Shown here piece by piece: positions 1 through 8,249 of a stretch of 12,385 nucleotides of DNA. The stretch's first letter is position 1. Each line of letters begins with the position of its first letter. Below the pieces are notes generated by a model. The model had not been told where the DNA came from. It did not search any database and saw only the letters and a list, made by a program, of their open reading frames with translations. A program made the translations under genes and the position numbers. Source of the DNA: Cocleimonas sp. (GTDB lineage Bacteria > Pseudomonadota > Gammaproteobacteria > Thiotrichales > Thiotrichaceae); contig JAGLDQ010000198.1 of NCBI GenBank assembly GCA_023145535.1, forward strand, positions 1 to 12,385. Direction: 5' to 3'.

Positions 1-812
1 AAACGATCGCCTTTATGTACTTCACGCTTGGAGTTAAGAATAGTTGCACTCGCAATTTCACCAGCACCGCGAGTTATATTCGCATCAGCTGTATAGATAA
101 CCTCATAGCCCAATAGTTTTCTAGTTTCAGGGTTGTATAAAGGTTTGCCTTTGCGGAAAATAGGATAGGTTTTTCCAACGGTACGGTCGCGTAATTTCTT
201 AATATAAACCGTTTGACCATTTTCAATAATTAAGTGTTGATTCTGTCCATCGACAATATAAGGCGCACGATCAATGGTTTCCTTACCTAATACACGAGGC
301 CAAGCAAGGAAAGGGGTCAGTGCAGAGAGTGGCTTGCCGCTACCACGACGCTCAACACGAATTTGAGGAACGAGCACTTCAACAACTTTGCCACCTTGTT
401 TCGTTGTTCTGCGTGTTTGGTAGATATAAAGCAAGTCACCAGGATAAATGAGATGTGGGTTTTTTACTTTCTGATTTTTATCCCATATTTCAGGCCAAAA
501 CCAAGGATCTTTAAGAAACTTGTTGGAAATACCCCATAAGGTATCGCCTTTTTTAACTTTGTAACGTGAGGGTGCATTGGCCTTTACTGGAATGCGAGTT
601 TTCTTATAGTGTGGTTGAGTTGCATAGCCACCATTGCTATTGCGCTGAGGCATACCATAATAACTATCATAAGGATCTGCTTTATAAGGAATAGGTTTTA
701 ATGCCGTTGGGTCTTTGATCTTTAATAACTTATAATCACTACAACCTGAGGCTAGTAAGACGATGGTTGAGGATAGGATAGTGGTGCTAATGACGAATTT
801 GGCAAGCGACAT
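1..812 (-). CDS. LysM-domain lipoprotein, partial (C-terminus beyond window edge)
   Basis: The reading frame opens at an ATG (812-810) and runs off the left edge with no stop, giving 270 residues of the N-terminal part. Residues 1-24 form a lipoprotein signal: a hydrophobic stretch ending in LLASGC, with Cys24 as the probable lipidated residue. A linker rich in P, Y, N and K follows. A LysM domain spans about 84-130, starting YKVKKGDTLWGIS and ending NPHLIYPGDLLYI. The rest (131-270) is the uncharacterised C-terminal region usual for these long LysM proteins. LysM binds the glycan of peptidoglycan, so the protein should sit in the envelope facing the cell wall. It diverges from def, the arrangement common in gammaproteobacteria, where dprA usually lies next downstream on the same strand; dprA is not in this window. 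The family call is firm; the exact physiological role is not known. Confidence 0.9.
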   Translation of the reverse strand, partial: MSLAKFVISTTILSSTIVLLASGCSDYKLLKIKDPTALKPIPYKADPYDSYYGMPQRNSNGGYATQPHYKKTRIPVKANAPSRYKVKKGDTLWGISNKFLKDPWFWPEIWDKNQKVKNPHLIYPGDLLYIYQTRRTTKQGGKVVEVLVPQIRVERRGSGKPLSALTPFLAWPRVLGKETIDRAPYIVDGQNQHLIIENGQTVYIKKLRDRTVGKTYPIFRKGKPLYNPETRKLLGYEVIYTADANITRGAGEIASATILNSKREVHKGDR

Positions 813-885
813 GGCTAGAATATCTCTTATTTTTATTATTTTTTAGTATCAAGCTAGTGTATCTTAGGCATAATTATTATTGGAA

Positions 886-917
886 TGGTTTCTGACTGGT
901 GGTTATATCGGAAACCA
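886..917. other. Inverted repeat in the LysM/def divergent region
   Basis: Arms 886-895 and 908-917 pair over 10 bp with one G-T pair (TGGTTTCTGA with TCGGAAACCA), around a 12-base loop. A competing 6-bp pairing, ACTGGT (895-900) with ACCAGT (914-919), shares bases with it, so the two are mutually exclusive. There is no T-run on either side, so it does not look like a terminator. It lies 31 bases upstream of def and could be an operator or a leader structure. No convincing -35/-10 pair was found for either divergent gene. Confidence 0.35.
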
Positions 918-947
918 GTGTCAATCCCCGTTTATTAGAGATGAAAA

Positions 948-1448
948 ATGGCATTATTAGAGATACTACGCTTTCCCGATAAGCGTCTTCGCACAAAAGC
1001 AAAACCAGTAGAAAACGTTGATAAAGAGGTGCAGAAGATAGTCGAAGATATGTTTGAGACTATGTATGATGCGCCGGGCATTGGCTTGGCTGCCACACAG
1101 GTTGATATTCATCGGCAGATTATTGTAATGGATCTTTCTGAAGCAAAAAATGAGCCACTGTGTTTGATTAATCCTAAAATGCTACATTCTGAAGGGGTTG
1201 AAAAAACAGAAGAGGGATGCCTATCCGTACCGGCCTATTATGCCAATGTACAACGTGCTGAAAAAGTAAAAATTGAAGCGCTGAATCAGAAAGGTGAGTC
1301 TTTTGAGTTAGTGGCAGACGAGTTGCTAGCCGTTTGTATTCAGCATGAAATGGATCATTTACAAGGCAAGTTGTTTGTTGATTATTTATCGCCACTAAAA
1401 CAAAAACGATTATTAAAGAAGCTTGATAAAATGGCGAAGCAGAATTAA
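948..1448 (+). CDS. def: Peptide deformylase
   Basis: This enzyme removes the N-formyl group from nascent proteins in the cytoplasm, using a metal ion (usually Fe2+). All three family motifs are present in 166 residues, close to the usual length: motif 1 GIGLAATQ (44-51), motif 2 EGCLSVP (89-95, metal ligand Cys91) and motif 3 QHEMDH (132-137, ligands His133 and His137, catalytic Glu134). The ATG at 948 is preceded by a purine-rich AGAGA and gives the standard N-terminus MALLEILRFPD. An ATG six bases upstream is in another frame. fmt follows after 35 bases on the same strand, the classic def-fmt pair, which ties deformylation to the formylation of initiator tRNA. No missing residues or frameshifts were seen. 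Confidence 0.97.
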   Translation: MALLEILRFPDKRLRTKAKPVENVDKEVQKIVEDMFETMYDAPGIGLAATQVDIHRQIIVMDLSEAKNEPLCLINPKMLHSEGVEKTEEGCLSVPAYYANVQRAEKVKIEALNQKGESFELVADELLAVCIQHEMDHLQGKLFVDYLSPLKQKRLLKKLDKMAKQN

Positions 1449-1483
1449 AAAAATTAATAAAGAGACATAAATTCAATTATTTT

Positions 1484-2437
1484 ATGAAGACAAAAACGAA
1501 GAGAAAACTACGCATTATCTATGCGGGAAGCCCCGATTTTGCTGTTCCTGCACTCGAAGCTTTGATTGCTTCGGCGCATGAAGTCGTCGCTGTTTATACT
1601 CAGCCAGATCGTCCCGCAGGACGTGGCCGAAAAATTAAGTTTGGCCCCATTAAGCAAGTTGCACTGGATGCCAAACTTCCTATTGAGCAGGTAGAATCCT
1701 TTAAGCATGATGAGGCGCTAGAAACCTTACGTGCTTATCAGGCTGATTTAATGATTGTGGCGGCTTATAGTTTATTACTACCACAAACGGTACTGGATAC
1801 ACCGAATTTAGGTTGTCTTAATATTCACGGTTCATTATTACCGCGTTGGCGTGGTGCGGCACCTATTCACCGTGCGATTCAGGCGGGTGATAAAGAAACG
1901 GGTGTTACCATTATGCAAATGGCATTAGGGTTAGATACGGGTGATATGCTGTATAAAATTAGGTGTCCAATTACAGACAGCGATACAGGGCAAACCATCC
2001 ACGACCAGCTTGCGAAAGAGGGCGCAACGGCCTTATTAAATACATTGGATTTATTAGTGGACGATAAATTAGAAGCAGAAATTCAGGATGATACTTTAAG
2101 TTGTTACGCGCATAAGCTGGCTAATAAAGATGGCGAAATAGATTGGACAAAACCAGCTAATGAAATTGATGCGATGATTCGTGCTTATAACCCTTGGCCT
2201 GCGGCATTTACGACTAAAAATGGCAAAAATATTAAGTTTTTTATGTCCTCGGTGATTGAATCAAGCAGGGAGGGGAAGTGTGGTGAAGTTATCGCTGAAT
2301 CCAAACAAGGGATTGAAATTATGACAGGCGATGGTTCAGTCCTCATTACCCGTTTGCAAATGCCGAATGCTAAAAAACTCGCGGTTAAAGACTTTATTAA
2401 TGGTCGATCACTACAAGAGACTGTTTTCCCCACATGA
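1484..2437 (+). CDS. fmt: Methionyl-tRNA formyltransferase
   Basis: Fmt transfers a formyl group from 10-formyltetrahydrofolate to Met-tRNA(fMet) to make initiator tRNA. The 317-residue length matches the family. The N-terminal Rossmann-type domain begins LRIIYAGSPDFA. The signature HGSLLPRWRGAAP lies at 115-127, with catalytic residues Asn113, His115 and Asp151 (in GLDTGDM) at the positions expected from E. coli numbering. The C-terminal tRNA-contacting domain covers about 210-317 and includes IRAYNPWPAA. The ATG at 1484 has only a distant AAGAGA some 18 bases upstream, so the ribosome site is weak, but the N-terminus aligns with the family. Its TGA overlaps the rsmB ATG in an ATGA, which suggests translational coupling. 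Confidence 0.97.
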   Translation: MKTKTKRKLRIIYAGSPDFAVPALEALIASAHEVVAVYTQPDRPAGRGRKIKFGPIKQVALDAKLPIEQVESFKHDEALETLRAYQADLMIVAAYSLLLPQTVLDTPNLGCLNIHGSLLPRWRGAAPIHRAIQAGDKETGVTIMQMALGLDTGDMLYKIRCPITDSDTGQTIHDQLAKEGATALLNTLDLLVDDKLEAEIQDDTLSCYAHKLANKDGEIDWTKPANEIDAMIRAYNPWPAAFTTKNGKNIKFFMSSVIESSREGKCGEVIAESKQGIEIMTGDGSVLITRLQMPNAKKLAVKDFINGRSLQETVFPT

Positions 2438-3807
2438 GTCAAGCTAACCCGCGTTTAACTGCTACCAAAATTCTGCACCGTGTCATTTATCAAGGTGAAT
2501 CCTTAAGCCCGCTATTGGCTGATACTGAAGCGGCGGCTGATCCTCTCGTGCGGGATTTATGCTTTGGAAGCTTACGTTGGCATGAGCGATTATCTGCCGT
2601 GCTCAATGCGCTAATGTCCAAAGCCTTAAAGAATAAAGATAAGGATGTGGAATGCTTATTGCGTATTGGCTTATATCAAATTATCTATCAACAAACCCCT
2701 GATCATGCGGCTGTCAATGAAACTGTTAGCACGCTAAAAGGATTGAAAAAGCCTTGGGCTAAAAAGCTAGTGAATGCGATATTGCGTAACTTTTTACGCC
2801 GTAATGACGCGCTATTAGCAAAAATAGATGAAAATGATGCCGTACGTCATGCCTTTCCAGCATGGTTAATGGGCAAGATTAAAAAAGCATGGCCTGATGA
2901 TTGGCAACAGATTGTAAGTGCCAGTAATCAACGCGCCCCGATGGTTCTGCGGGTTAACCGATTGCATCAAAGTCAAGATGAATATTGTAAAAAACTTGAA
3001 GCCTGTGGGATTCAAGCGACAGCATCAGCGGTTTGCGATACCGCAATTATTTTAGATAAACCGATGAATGTGAGTGAGTTGCCAAATTTTGCAAAGGGAG
3101 AGGTTTCTGTCCAAGATACGGCGGCACAGTTGGCGGCTGGATTATTAGATTTAAAACCAAATATGCGGGTATTAGATGCGTGTGCTGCGCCAGGTGGCAA
3201 GACAGGGCATATTCTGGAAAACTGCCAACCCCTAAGCGTAATAGCCGTTGACAATAGCGCTTCACGTATGCAACGTGTGGCAGAGAATATGTCACGTATC
3301 TTTCCGACATCTCCTGTGAATATTGTCGATCTGAGTGAGGATGGAAACGGTGGAAAGATCACATTTGATAGGTTAGAAGAAAATAATAGCCACATCACGC
3401 TATTAGTGGCTGATGCCGCGAAGACAGTGCAATGGGCCGAGGGACTTTTGTTTGATCGTATTTTGCTTGATGCACCTTGCTCTGCAACAGGGGTTATACG
3501 CCGCCATCCAGATATTAAATGGTTACGTCGTGCGGATGATATAAAAGGATTGCAGCAACAGCAGCAACAGTTGTTGGCTAGTTTGTGGTCTCAATTAAAG
3601 CCACAGGGCAAGCTATTATATGCGACATGTTCTATACTTCCAGACGAGAATGAAAAACAAATGGCCGACTTTATAGACCAAACGGAGGATGCTGTTATTC
3701 AAAAAATTGAAACAAACTGGGGACATGCTTTACGCTATGGACGACAAATTTTCCCTAATGAATCCGCAATGGATGGCTTTTATTACGCTCTGATAAAGAA
3801 AGTATAA
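2434..3807 (+). CDS. rsmB: 16S rRNA (cytosine-967-C5)-methyltransferase RsmB
   Basis: RsmB (also Fmu/SunB) methylates C967 of 16S rRNA with SAM. An N-terminal NusB-like RNA-binding domain covers about 5-130 (HAAVNETV at 91-98, LVNAILRNFLR at 112-122). The SAM methyltransferase domain follows, with motif I VLDACAAPGGKTGHI (247-260), the motif IV cysteine Cys349 in DAPCSATGVIRRHPDIKW and the nucleophile Cys399 in ATCSILPDEN. The length is 457 residues against 429 in E. coli. Much of the excess is a hydrophilic stretch around 292-320, between ENMSRIF and ITLLVADA, absent from the E. coli protein as I recall it. A run of six glutamines lies at 374-379. It starts inside the fmt stop codon (ATGA). 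Both catalytic cysteines are present, so it should be active. Confidence 0.96.
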   Translation: MSQANPRLTATKILHRVIYQGESLSPLLADTEAAADPLVRDLCFGSLRWHERLSAVLNALMSKALKNKDKDVECLLRIGLYQIIYQQTPDHAAVNETVSTLKGLKKPWAKKLVNAILRNFLRRNDALLAKIDENDAVRHAFPAWLMGKIKKAWPDDWQQIVSASNQRAPMVLRVNRLHQSQDEYCKKLEACGIQATASAVCDTAIILDKPMNVSELPNFAKGEVSVQDTAAQLAAGLLDLKPNMRVLDACAAPGGKTGHILENCQPLSVIAVDNSASRMQRVAENMSRIFPTSPVNIVDLSEDGNGGKITFDRLEENNSHITLLVADAAKTVQWAEGLLFDRILLDAPCSATGVIRRHPDIKWLRRADDIKGLQQQQQQLLASLWSQLKPQGKLLYATCSILPDENEKQMADFIDQTEDAVIQKIETNWGHALRYGRQIFPNESAMDGFYYALIKKV

Positions 3808-3812
3808 TGTAA

Positions 3813-3843
3813 GCACTTCGTACAGGTAATATGTGCGAAGCGC
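3813..3843 (+). other. Hairpin between rsmB and the DUF4390 gene
   Basis: CTTCGTAC (3816-3823) pairs with GTGCGAAG (3833-3840) over 8 bp with one G-U, and two outer G-C pairs can extend it past a mismatch. The loop is nine bases. There is no T-run after it, so it is not a classical intrinsic terminator. It may be an RNA stability or processing element that divides the translation genes from the ntrYX block, or an attenuating structure. It starts six bases after the rsmB stop. Confidence 0.4.
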
Positions 3844-3893
3844 TGGATGTCACTTAACCTGCAACATCATTGACTTTCTTATTAAAAATAACT

Positions 3894-4511
3894 ATGAAAA
3901 ATCCATTAATTTGTCATCAAAAAAAACCAAGTTGGCTAACCTATTGTTTACCGCTAATACTCATTCTATTATTAGCGGAAAGCTCGGTTGGTGTGGCTAA
4001 AGGTAGTATCTATATTGAACTCTTCAAACTTCAGCCGGTTGCAAAAAAACTCGATAGTTACAAAATACAATCCTATAAAGCGCAGTTAAATATTAAATAT
4101 CAATTGACCGACTATTTACATCAAGCATTATTAAATGGGGTCACACTAAAAGCCCAGCTGGAATTGAATTACCATCAGCCTAATAACTGGTTTTGGGATA
4201 AAAATGAATCCTTGGGAGACTTGAAGTTTCAGCTAAAATACCATGCGCTAAGCCGGCACTATCTACTCTCTCGTAATGACACTAATGCGCATTGGAATTT
4301 TGGTAATCTTCCGGCGGCATTGCGTAAAATGGGTGAAGTGCGTAATTATAGACTGCCGAAGTTGGATAAAAGAGAGGCGGGTGATGAACACTTTATAACG
4401 GCTATTGTCCACTTCGAACCTGAAAAAATAAAACTCCCCTTACGCGTTCAATCATTAATGAGTAGTGAGTATAGTTTGTCCAGTCAAGAGGCTCGTTGGC
4501 AGTTACCATGA
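3894..4511 (+). CDS. Exported DUF4390 domain protein
   Basis: This is a 205-residue protein of the uncharacterised DUF4390 family, which typically lies between rsmB and ntrY in gammaproteobacteria. A signal peptide is visible: a basic N-terminus, a hydrophobic core at about 15-30 (LTYCLPLILILLLA) and a likely cleavage near VGVA/KG at residue 35. The mature part has the family pattern LLNGVTLKAQLEL, then WFWD, then LKYHALSRHYLL. I chose the ATG at 3894. An in-frame TTG at 3870 would add eight residues, and neither has a good Shine-Dalgarno. Its TGA overlaps the ntrY ATG (ATGA, 4508-4511), which points to coupled synthesis with the sensor kinase. A periplasmic partner role for NtrY is a reasonable inference but is not shown by the sequence. 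Confidence 0.85.
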   Translation: MKNPLICHQKKPSWLTYCLPLILILLLAESSVGVAKGSIYIELFKLQPVAKKLDSYKIQSYKAQLNIKYQLTDYLHQALLNGVTLKAQLELNYHQPNNWFWDKNESLGDLKFQLKYHALSRHYLLSRNDTNAHWNFGNLPAALRKMGEVRNYRLPKLDKREAGDEHFITAIVHFEPEKIKLPLRVQSLMSSEYSLSSQEARWQLP

Positions 4512-6706
4512 GACCTCATTTAAAACCACTCTTAATTCAGGCCATTCCAATCACTCTAGTGGTTGTTTTGTTAGCTATGTCGCTCACCTTGTTACGGCAG
4601 GCAATGAATAATCCTTACGACACCCCCGATTTAAATCAGTGGTTGTTACCGCTTAATGGCTCAATTATTGTCATTCTTTCTGGCTTGATTATTTACAATA
4701 GTGTTCAGCTTGTTATCCGTTTGAAGTCCAAACAGGCGGGGTCGCGTTATACCGCACGTTTAATGACAGCATTTGCCGTTCTCACCATTACTCCCGTTTT
4801 GGTCGTTTCTTTTTTCTCCGTTAACATTCTTGGTGATCGCATTGATGCTTGGTTCAATGTAAAAATCGCTAATGCATTAGATGATTCATTGGAGCTATCA
4901 CAACGTGCCTTTGATGTCAGAATGCGGCAGCACTTATTTAATCTGGAGCAGGTAGCCAAAGAAATGGTGGCCTTAAATCCAGCTGAGGTCACTGATTTTG
5001 CTACTTTTTTGGATCGTAAAAAAAAGCAACTAGGTGCTTATGAAATTGTGTTGCTGGATGCCAATAAAAAAGTCATTGTTTATAGCGGCAATGATACGGA
5101 TACTATTTTGCCACGCTTTCCTGAAGATGCCATTTTTCGTACCTTATCTTTACATGGTTATATGTTCCAATTAGAACCTACCTTAGACAATAAGGATACC
5201 TATTCGCGTGTCGCATTAACCGTACAACCGGGTATTGAAACCTTTGTTTTAACTGCTCTTTTTTCACTTTCAAAAAACAATCTGAGTTTGGCTGAAAGTG
5301 TCAGTAAAGCGCGTTCAGAATATAGACAAACAGAACAAAATCGTGAACAAATAAAGCTATATTTTCGTATTACGCTACTGTTGATTATGGTGTTATCGAT
5401 TCTGTTTTCTATTTTGGCCGCTTTTCTTTATTCGCAAAAACTAACCGAACCTATTAGTAGTTTATTGGCAGGCACCGTTGCCGTTGCAAAAGGTAATTTA
5501 TATAAAAAATTACCCGTTTCGAAAAAAGATGATTTTAACTTATTAGCGAGTTCTTTTAATGTCATGACAGCGCGTCTGGCTCAAGCGCGCAGTGAAAGTG
5601 AATCCAGCCAGAAACAGATGGAGCAACAGCGAGATTATTTAAATATTGTTTTGGATCACATCAGCTCAGGTGTTATCACCATTGATGAAGACGGCATTAT
5701 TCGTCGTATTAATGCGGCGGCTGAGCAGGTGTTACAAACACCGCTTAGACACTATCGTGGTAAAAGTTGTGAGAAAATGTGTGCGAATAGTCAGAGCCTA
5801 ATTCCCTTGTTTGATGCCATTCAGCCTCATTTTCAAAATAATTCAAAAGATTGGCAACTCGAAGTGAATCTCTTTTTACCCAGTGGTCATCAAACACTGG
5901 TTTGCAAAGGTGCAAAATTACCTTCTTTAGTTGATGATGCGCAGGGGTATGTATTGGTTATTGATGACATTACGGAAGTTATTCAGGCAGAACATGAGGC
6001 CGCATGGAGCGAAGTGGCACGTCGCCTTGCACATGAAATAAAAAACCCATTAACACCGATACAATTATCAGCAGAGCGATTGCAATTTAAGCTAGCGCCA
6101 GAATTAAGTGATCATTCTGCAGCGCTACTAAAGCGCATGAGTAAAACGATTATTCAGCAGGTGGATAATATGAAAACGATGGTGGATGCCTTTAGTCAGT
6201 ACGCCCGCGCACCCGCATTGGAATTTCAGCGAATCAATATTAATAATATTGTAAAAGATATGGCAGAACTTTATGCAACTAATAGCCAACAAGCTGAAAT
6301 TGTACTAAATTTAGAGGATGTGCCAGATTTACAGCTTGACCAAAATAGAATTCGACAAATGTTGGTGAATTTAGTCAAAAATGCGTTAGAAGCCCTGCCA
6401 GAAGAACAAACGTTTAAGCAAGTGACGTTGTCAACACGGCAGAGCGATGACAAAAAGAGTCTGTGTTATCAGCATATTGTAGTTGAAGTGCGTGATAATG
6501 GTGATGGCATTAGTGAGGAGGTGCTTGCAGATTTGTTCACCCCTTATGTCAGCACGAAAAGTAGAGGCACAGGGTTAGGATTGTCGATTGTAAAGAAAAT
6601 AGTTGAAGAGCATTCGGGTAAAATATTTGCTAATAATAGAACCGATAAAATGAAGGGTAATCAAAAAGGGGCAAAAATAAGTGTTTGCTTTCCTTTAATA
6701 AATTAA
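4508..6706 (+). CDS. ntrY: Sensor histidine kinase NtrY
   Basis: NtrY is a membrane kinase partnered with NtrX. With the ATG at 4508 it has 732 residues. Membrane helices fall at about 9-29, 52-71, 86-108 and 288-310, with an extracytoplasmic sensory segment at roughly 109-287. HAMP follows (about 311-365), then PAS (about 375-480). The HisKA domain carries the phospho-accepting His509 in RRLAHEIKNPLTP. The ATPase domain has the N box with Asn625 (NLVKNALEAL), G1 DNGDG from Asp663 and G2 GTGLGLSI at 687-694. All catalytic motifs look intact. A TTG at 4496 is an alternative start, with AAGAGG close upstream, but the ATGA overlap with the preceding gene favours 4508. ntrX follows after 12 bases, so the two are almost certainly co-transcribed. 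The physiological signal (nitrogen, redox or envelope) cannot be read from the sequence. Confidence 0.93.
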   Translation: MRPHLKPLLIQAIPITLVVVLLAMSLTLLRQAMNNPYDTPDLNQWLLPLNGSIIVILSGLIIYNSVQLVIRLKSKQAGSRYTARLMTAFAVLTITPVLVVSFFSVNILGDRIDAWFNVKIANALDDSLELSQRAFDVRMRQHLFNLEQVAKEMVALNPAEVTDFATFLDRKKKQLGAYEIVLLDANKKVIVYSGNDTDTILPRFPEDAIFRTLSLHGYMFQLEPTLDNKDTYSRVALTVQPGIETFVLTALFSLSKNNLSLAESVSKARSEYRQTEQNREQIKLYFRITLLLIMVLSILFSILAAFLYSQKLTEPISSLLAGTVAVAKGNLYKKLPVSKKDDFNLLASSFNVMTARLAQARSESESSQKQMEQQRDYLNIVLDHISSGVITIDEDGIIRRINAAAEQVLQTPLRHYRGKSCEKMCANSQSLIPLFDAIQPHFQNNSKDWQLEVNLFLPSGHQTLVCKGAKLPSLVDDAQGYVLVIDDITEVIQAEHEAAWSEVARRLAHEIKNPLTPIQLSAERLQFKLAPELSDHSAALLKRMSKTIIQQVDNMKTMVDAFSQYARAPALEFQRININNIVKDMAELYATNSQQAEIVLNLEDVPDLQLDQNRIRQMLVNLVKNALEALPEEQTFKQVTLSTRQSDDKKSLCYQHIVVEVRDNGDGISEEVLADLFTPYVSTKSRGTGLGLSIVKKIVEEHSGKIFANNRTDKMKGNQKGAKISVCFPLIN

Positions 6707-6718
6707 TGGAGTGTTGAT

Positions 6719-8113
6719 ATGACTGAAAAATATAATATTTTAGTCGTTGATGATGAGCCAGATATTCGTGAATTAGTTGGCGAAATACTGGAAGACGAAG
6801 GTTATCACGTAGTAACGGCTGAAAGTGCTGAGGAAGCGAGGGAGAAACGCCGTTTACGCCGTCCTGATTTGGTGTTGCTTGATATTTGGATGCCAGGTGA
6901 TGATGGTATTTCCCTGCTAAAAAGCTGGAAGCAAAATGAAGGATTATGTTGTCCTGTCATTATGATGTCAGGGCATGGCACGATTGAAACTGCCGTTGAA
7001 GCAACGCGCCTTGGTGCGTATGACTATATTGAAAAGCCCTTATCGATGGCTAAAATGTTGCTAACGATAGACAATGCCTTGCGATCTGGTCAACTAGAAC
7101 AAGAAAACAAAGGGCTAAAAAGGCAATTACAAATTCCACCTGCACCGATTGGCTCTAGTGATGTGATGGTTAGCCTGCGTGAACAGGCACTACGGGTTGC
7201 AAAGCATGGTAATGTTGTGTTGCTATACGGTGAAGCAGGCACAGGAAAAGAAATATTTGCACATTATATCCATAGCCAAAGCGACCGTGCGGCGCGTCCT
7301 TTTTTGAAAAGCATTGTCTCATCCTATGCTGAAGATCAAACCGATACACAACTTGCCACGATGATGTTTGGGCGTGTGGAGGGAGAGAAAACAGAATACG
7401 GCTTATTTGATGAAGCACAGGGCGGATGCTTATACCTTGCGGACATTAATGCCTTACCTACCTCGTTACAACTCATGCTATTGACGGCTTTACGTGACAA
7501 TTTTTATATGCGCGTTGATAGTTTTGAACGTATAGAGCTGGATATGATTATTATTACTTCCGCTCAGCATGACCTGCGTGATGATATTGAAGCAGATCGT
7601 TTTAATGAAGCACTTTATAATTGTTTGAATATTGTTCCTCTTTATATTCCAGCACTGCGTGAACATACTGAAGACGTGTCTGAATTACTGAATTACTATG
7701 TGGATCAGCAGACCTTAAAAGATGGTTTGCCTTACCGCCATTTTTCGGTAGCGGCGCAAAATTTCCTGCGTAATTATCGTTGGTTAGGTAATATTCGTGA
7801 GCTACGTAATTTGGTTCAGAGGCTATTGATTTTAGGAACAGATACTGAAATAGATCAGGATGAAGTGGAAGAAACACTCGGTGCAAGTATTCCTATTTTT
7901 GAACAAGGTATCGAAAAGCTTCTCCCTGGAAGTTTATATGATATGCCCCTGCGCCAAGCGCGTGAACAGTTTGAGCATGATTACTTAAGCTATCAGTTGA
8001 CTCAGTGTGGTGGCAATGTGAGTAAACTGGCAGAAAGAGTGAAAATGGAGCGCACTCATCTTTATCGTAAAATGCGTTCCTTGGGGATTGATCCTAAGAA
8101 GTTTAATAAATAA
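6719..8113 (+). CDS. ntrX: Response regulator NtrX with degenerate AAA+ domain
   Basis: This 464-residue regulator has receiver, AAA+ and Fis-type DNA-binding domains. The receiver (about 5-122) is complete: Asp11/Asp12, phospho-acceptor Asp55 (LLDIWMPG), Ser84 and Lys106. The AAA+ domain (about 142-370) keeps a P-loop GEAGTGKE (171-178) and the GNIRELRN sensor-2 region (358-364). However, the GAFTGA loop is replaced by a short unrelated segment (219-227), the Walker B acidic pair is changed (GGCLYLADI where GGTLFLDEI is usual), and both arginines of the usual FREDLxxRL are gone (FNEALYNCL, 295-303). The C-terminal helix-turn-helix (430-457, GGNVSKLAERVKMERTHLYRKM) is intact. It should therefore bind DNA but probably does not remodel sigma-54 holoenzyme. 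The ATG at 6719 has a good GGAG upstream. NtrY, 12 bases upstream, is its presumed kinase. Confidence 0.93.
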   Translation: MTEKYNILVVDDEPDIRELVGEILEDEGYHVVTAESAEEAREKRRLRRPDLVLLDIWMPGDDGISLLKSWKQNEGLCCPVIMMSGHGTIETAVEATRLGAYDYIEKPLSMAKMLLTIDNALRSGQLEQENKGLKRQLQIPPAPIGSSDVMVSLREQALRVAKHGNVVLLYGEAGTGKEIFAHYIHSQSDRAARPFLKSIVSSYAEDQTDTQLATMMFGRVEGEKTEYGLFDEAQGGCLYLADINALPTSLQLMLLTALRDNFYMRVDSFERIELDMIIITSAQHDLRDDIEADRFNEALYNCLNIVPLYIPALREHTEDVSELLNYYVDQQTLKDGLPYRHFSVAAQNFLRNYRWLGNIRELRNLVQRLLILGTDTEIDQDEVEETLGASIPIFEQGIEKLLPGSLYDMPLRQAREQFEHDYLSYQLTQCGGNVSKLAERVKMERTHLYRKMRSLGIDPKKFNK

Positions 8114-8147
8114 TAGTTTGTCAATTTAAAAAGAGAACAATAAGGGA

Positions 8148-8221
8148 TCTCGCAAAGTAGGCTAAGCAAAGATAAGAAAAACCTTTGTATATTTTGCACT
8201 TTTGCGAGAGCGTTATTTTTT
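8148..8221 (+). terminator. Large stem-loop with T-run after ntrX (probable terminator)
   Basis: TCTCGCAAA (8148-8156) pairs perfectly with TTTGCGAGA (8201-8209), extendable by two base pairs past a one-base bulge. The 44-base interior can form further stems: CAAAG at 8167 with CTTTG at 8183, or GCAAA at 8166 with TTTGC at 8193. A run of six T (8216-8221) follows six bases after the stem. The place, after ntrX and before the next gene, fits a terminator, but the long loop and offset T-run are atypical, so a 5' leader structure for the methyltransferase gene is the alternative. Confidence 0.45.
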
Positions 8222-8249
8222 GTCTCCGTTTGAGGAATAGGTCAAAAAA

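Noticed and set aside
3012..3398. 128-codon minus-strand frame inside rsmB
   Set aside because: It lies antisense to the conserved methyltransferase motifs of rsmB, whose coding sense is beyond doubt.
3870..3893. TTG start extending the DUF4390 protein by eight residues
   Set aside because: No ribosome site precedes it, and the ATG at 3894 gives a normal signal peptide.
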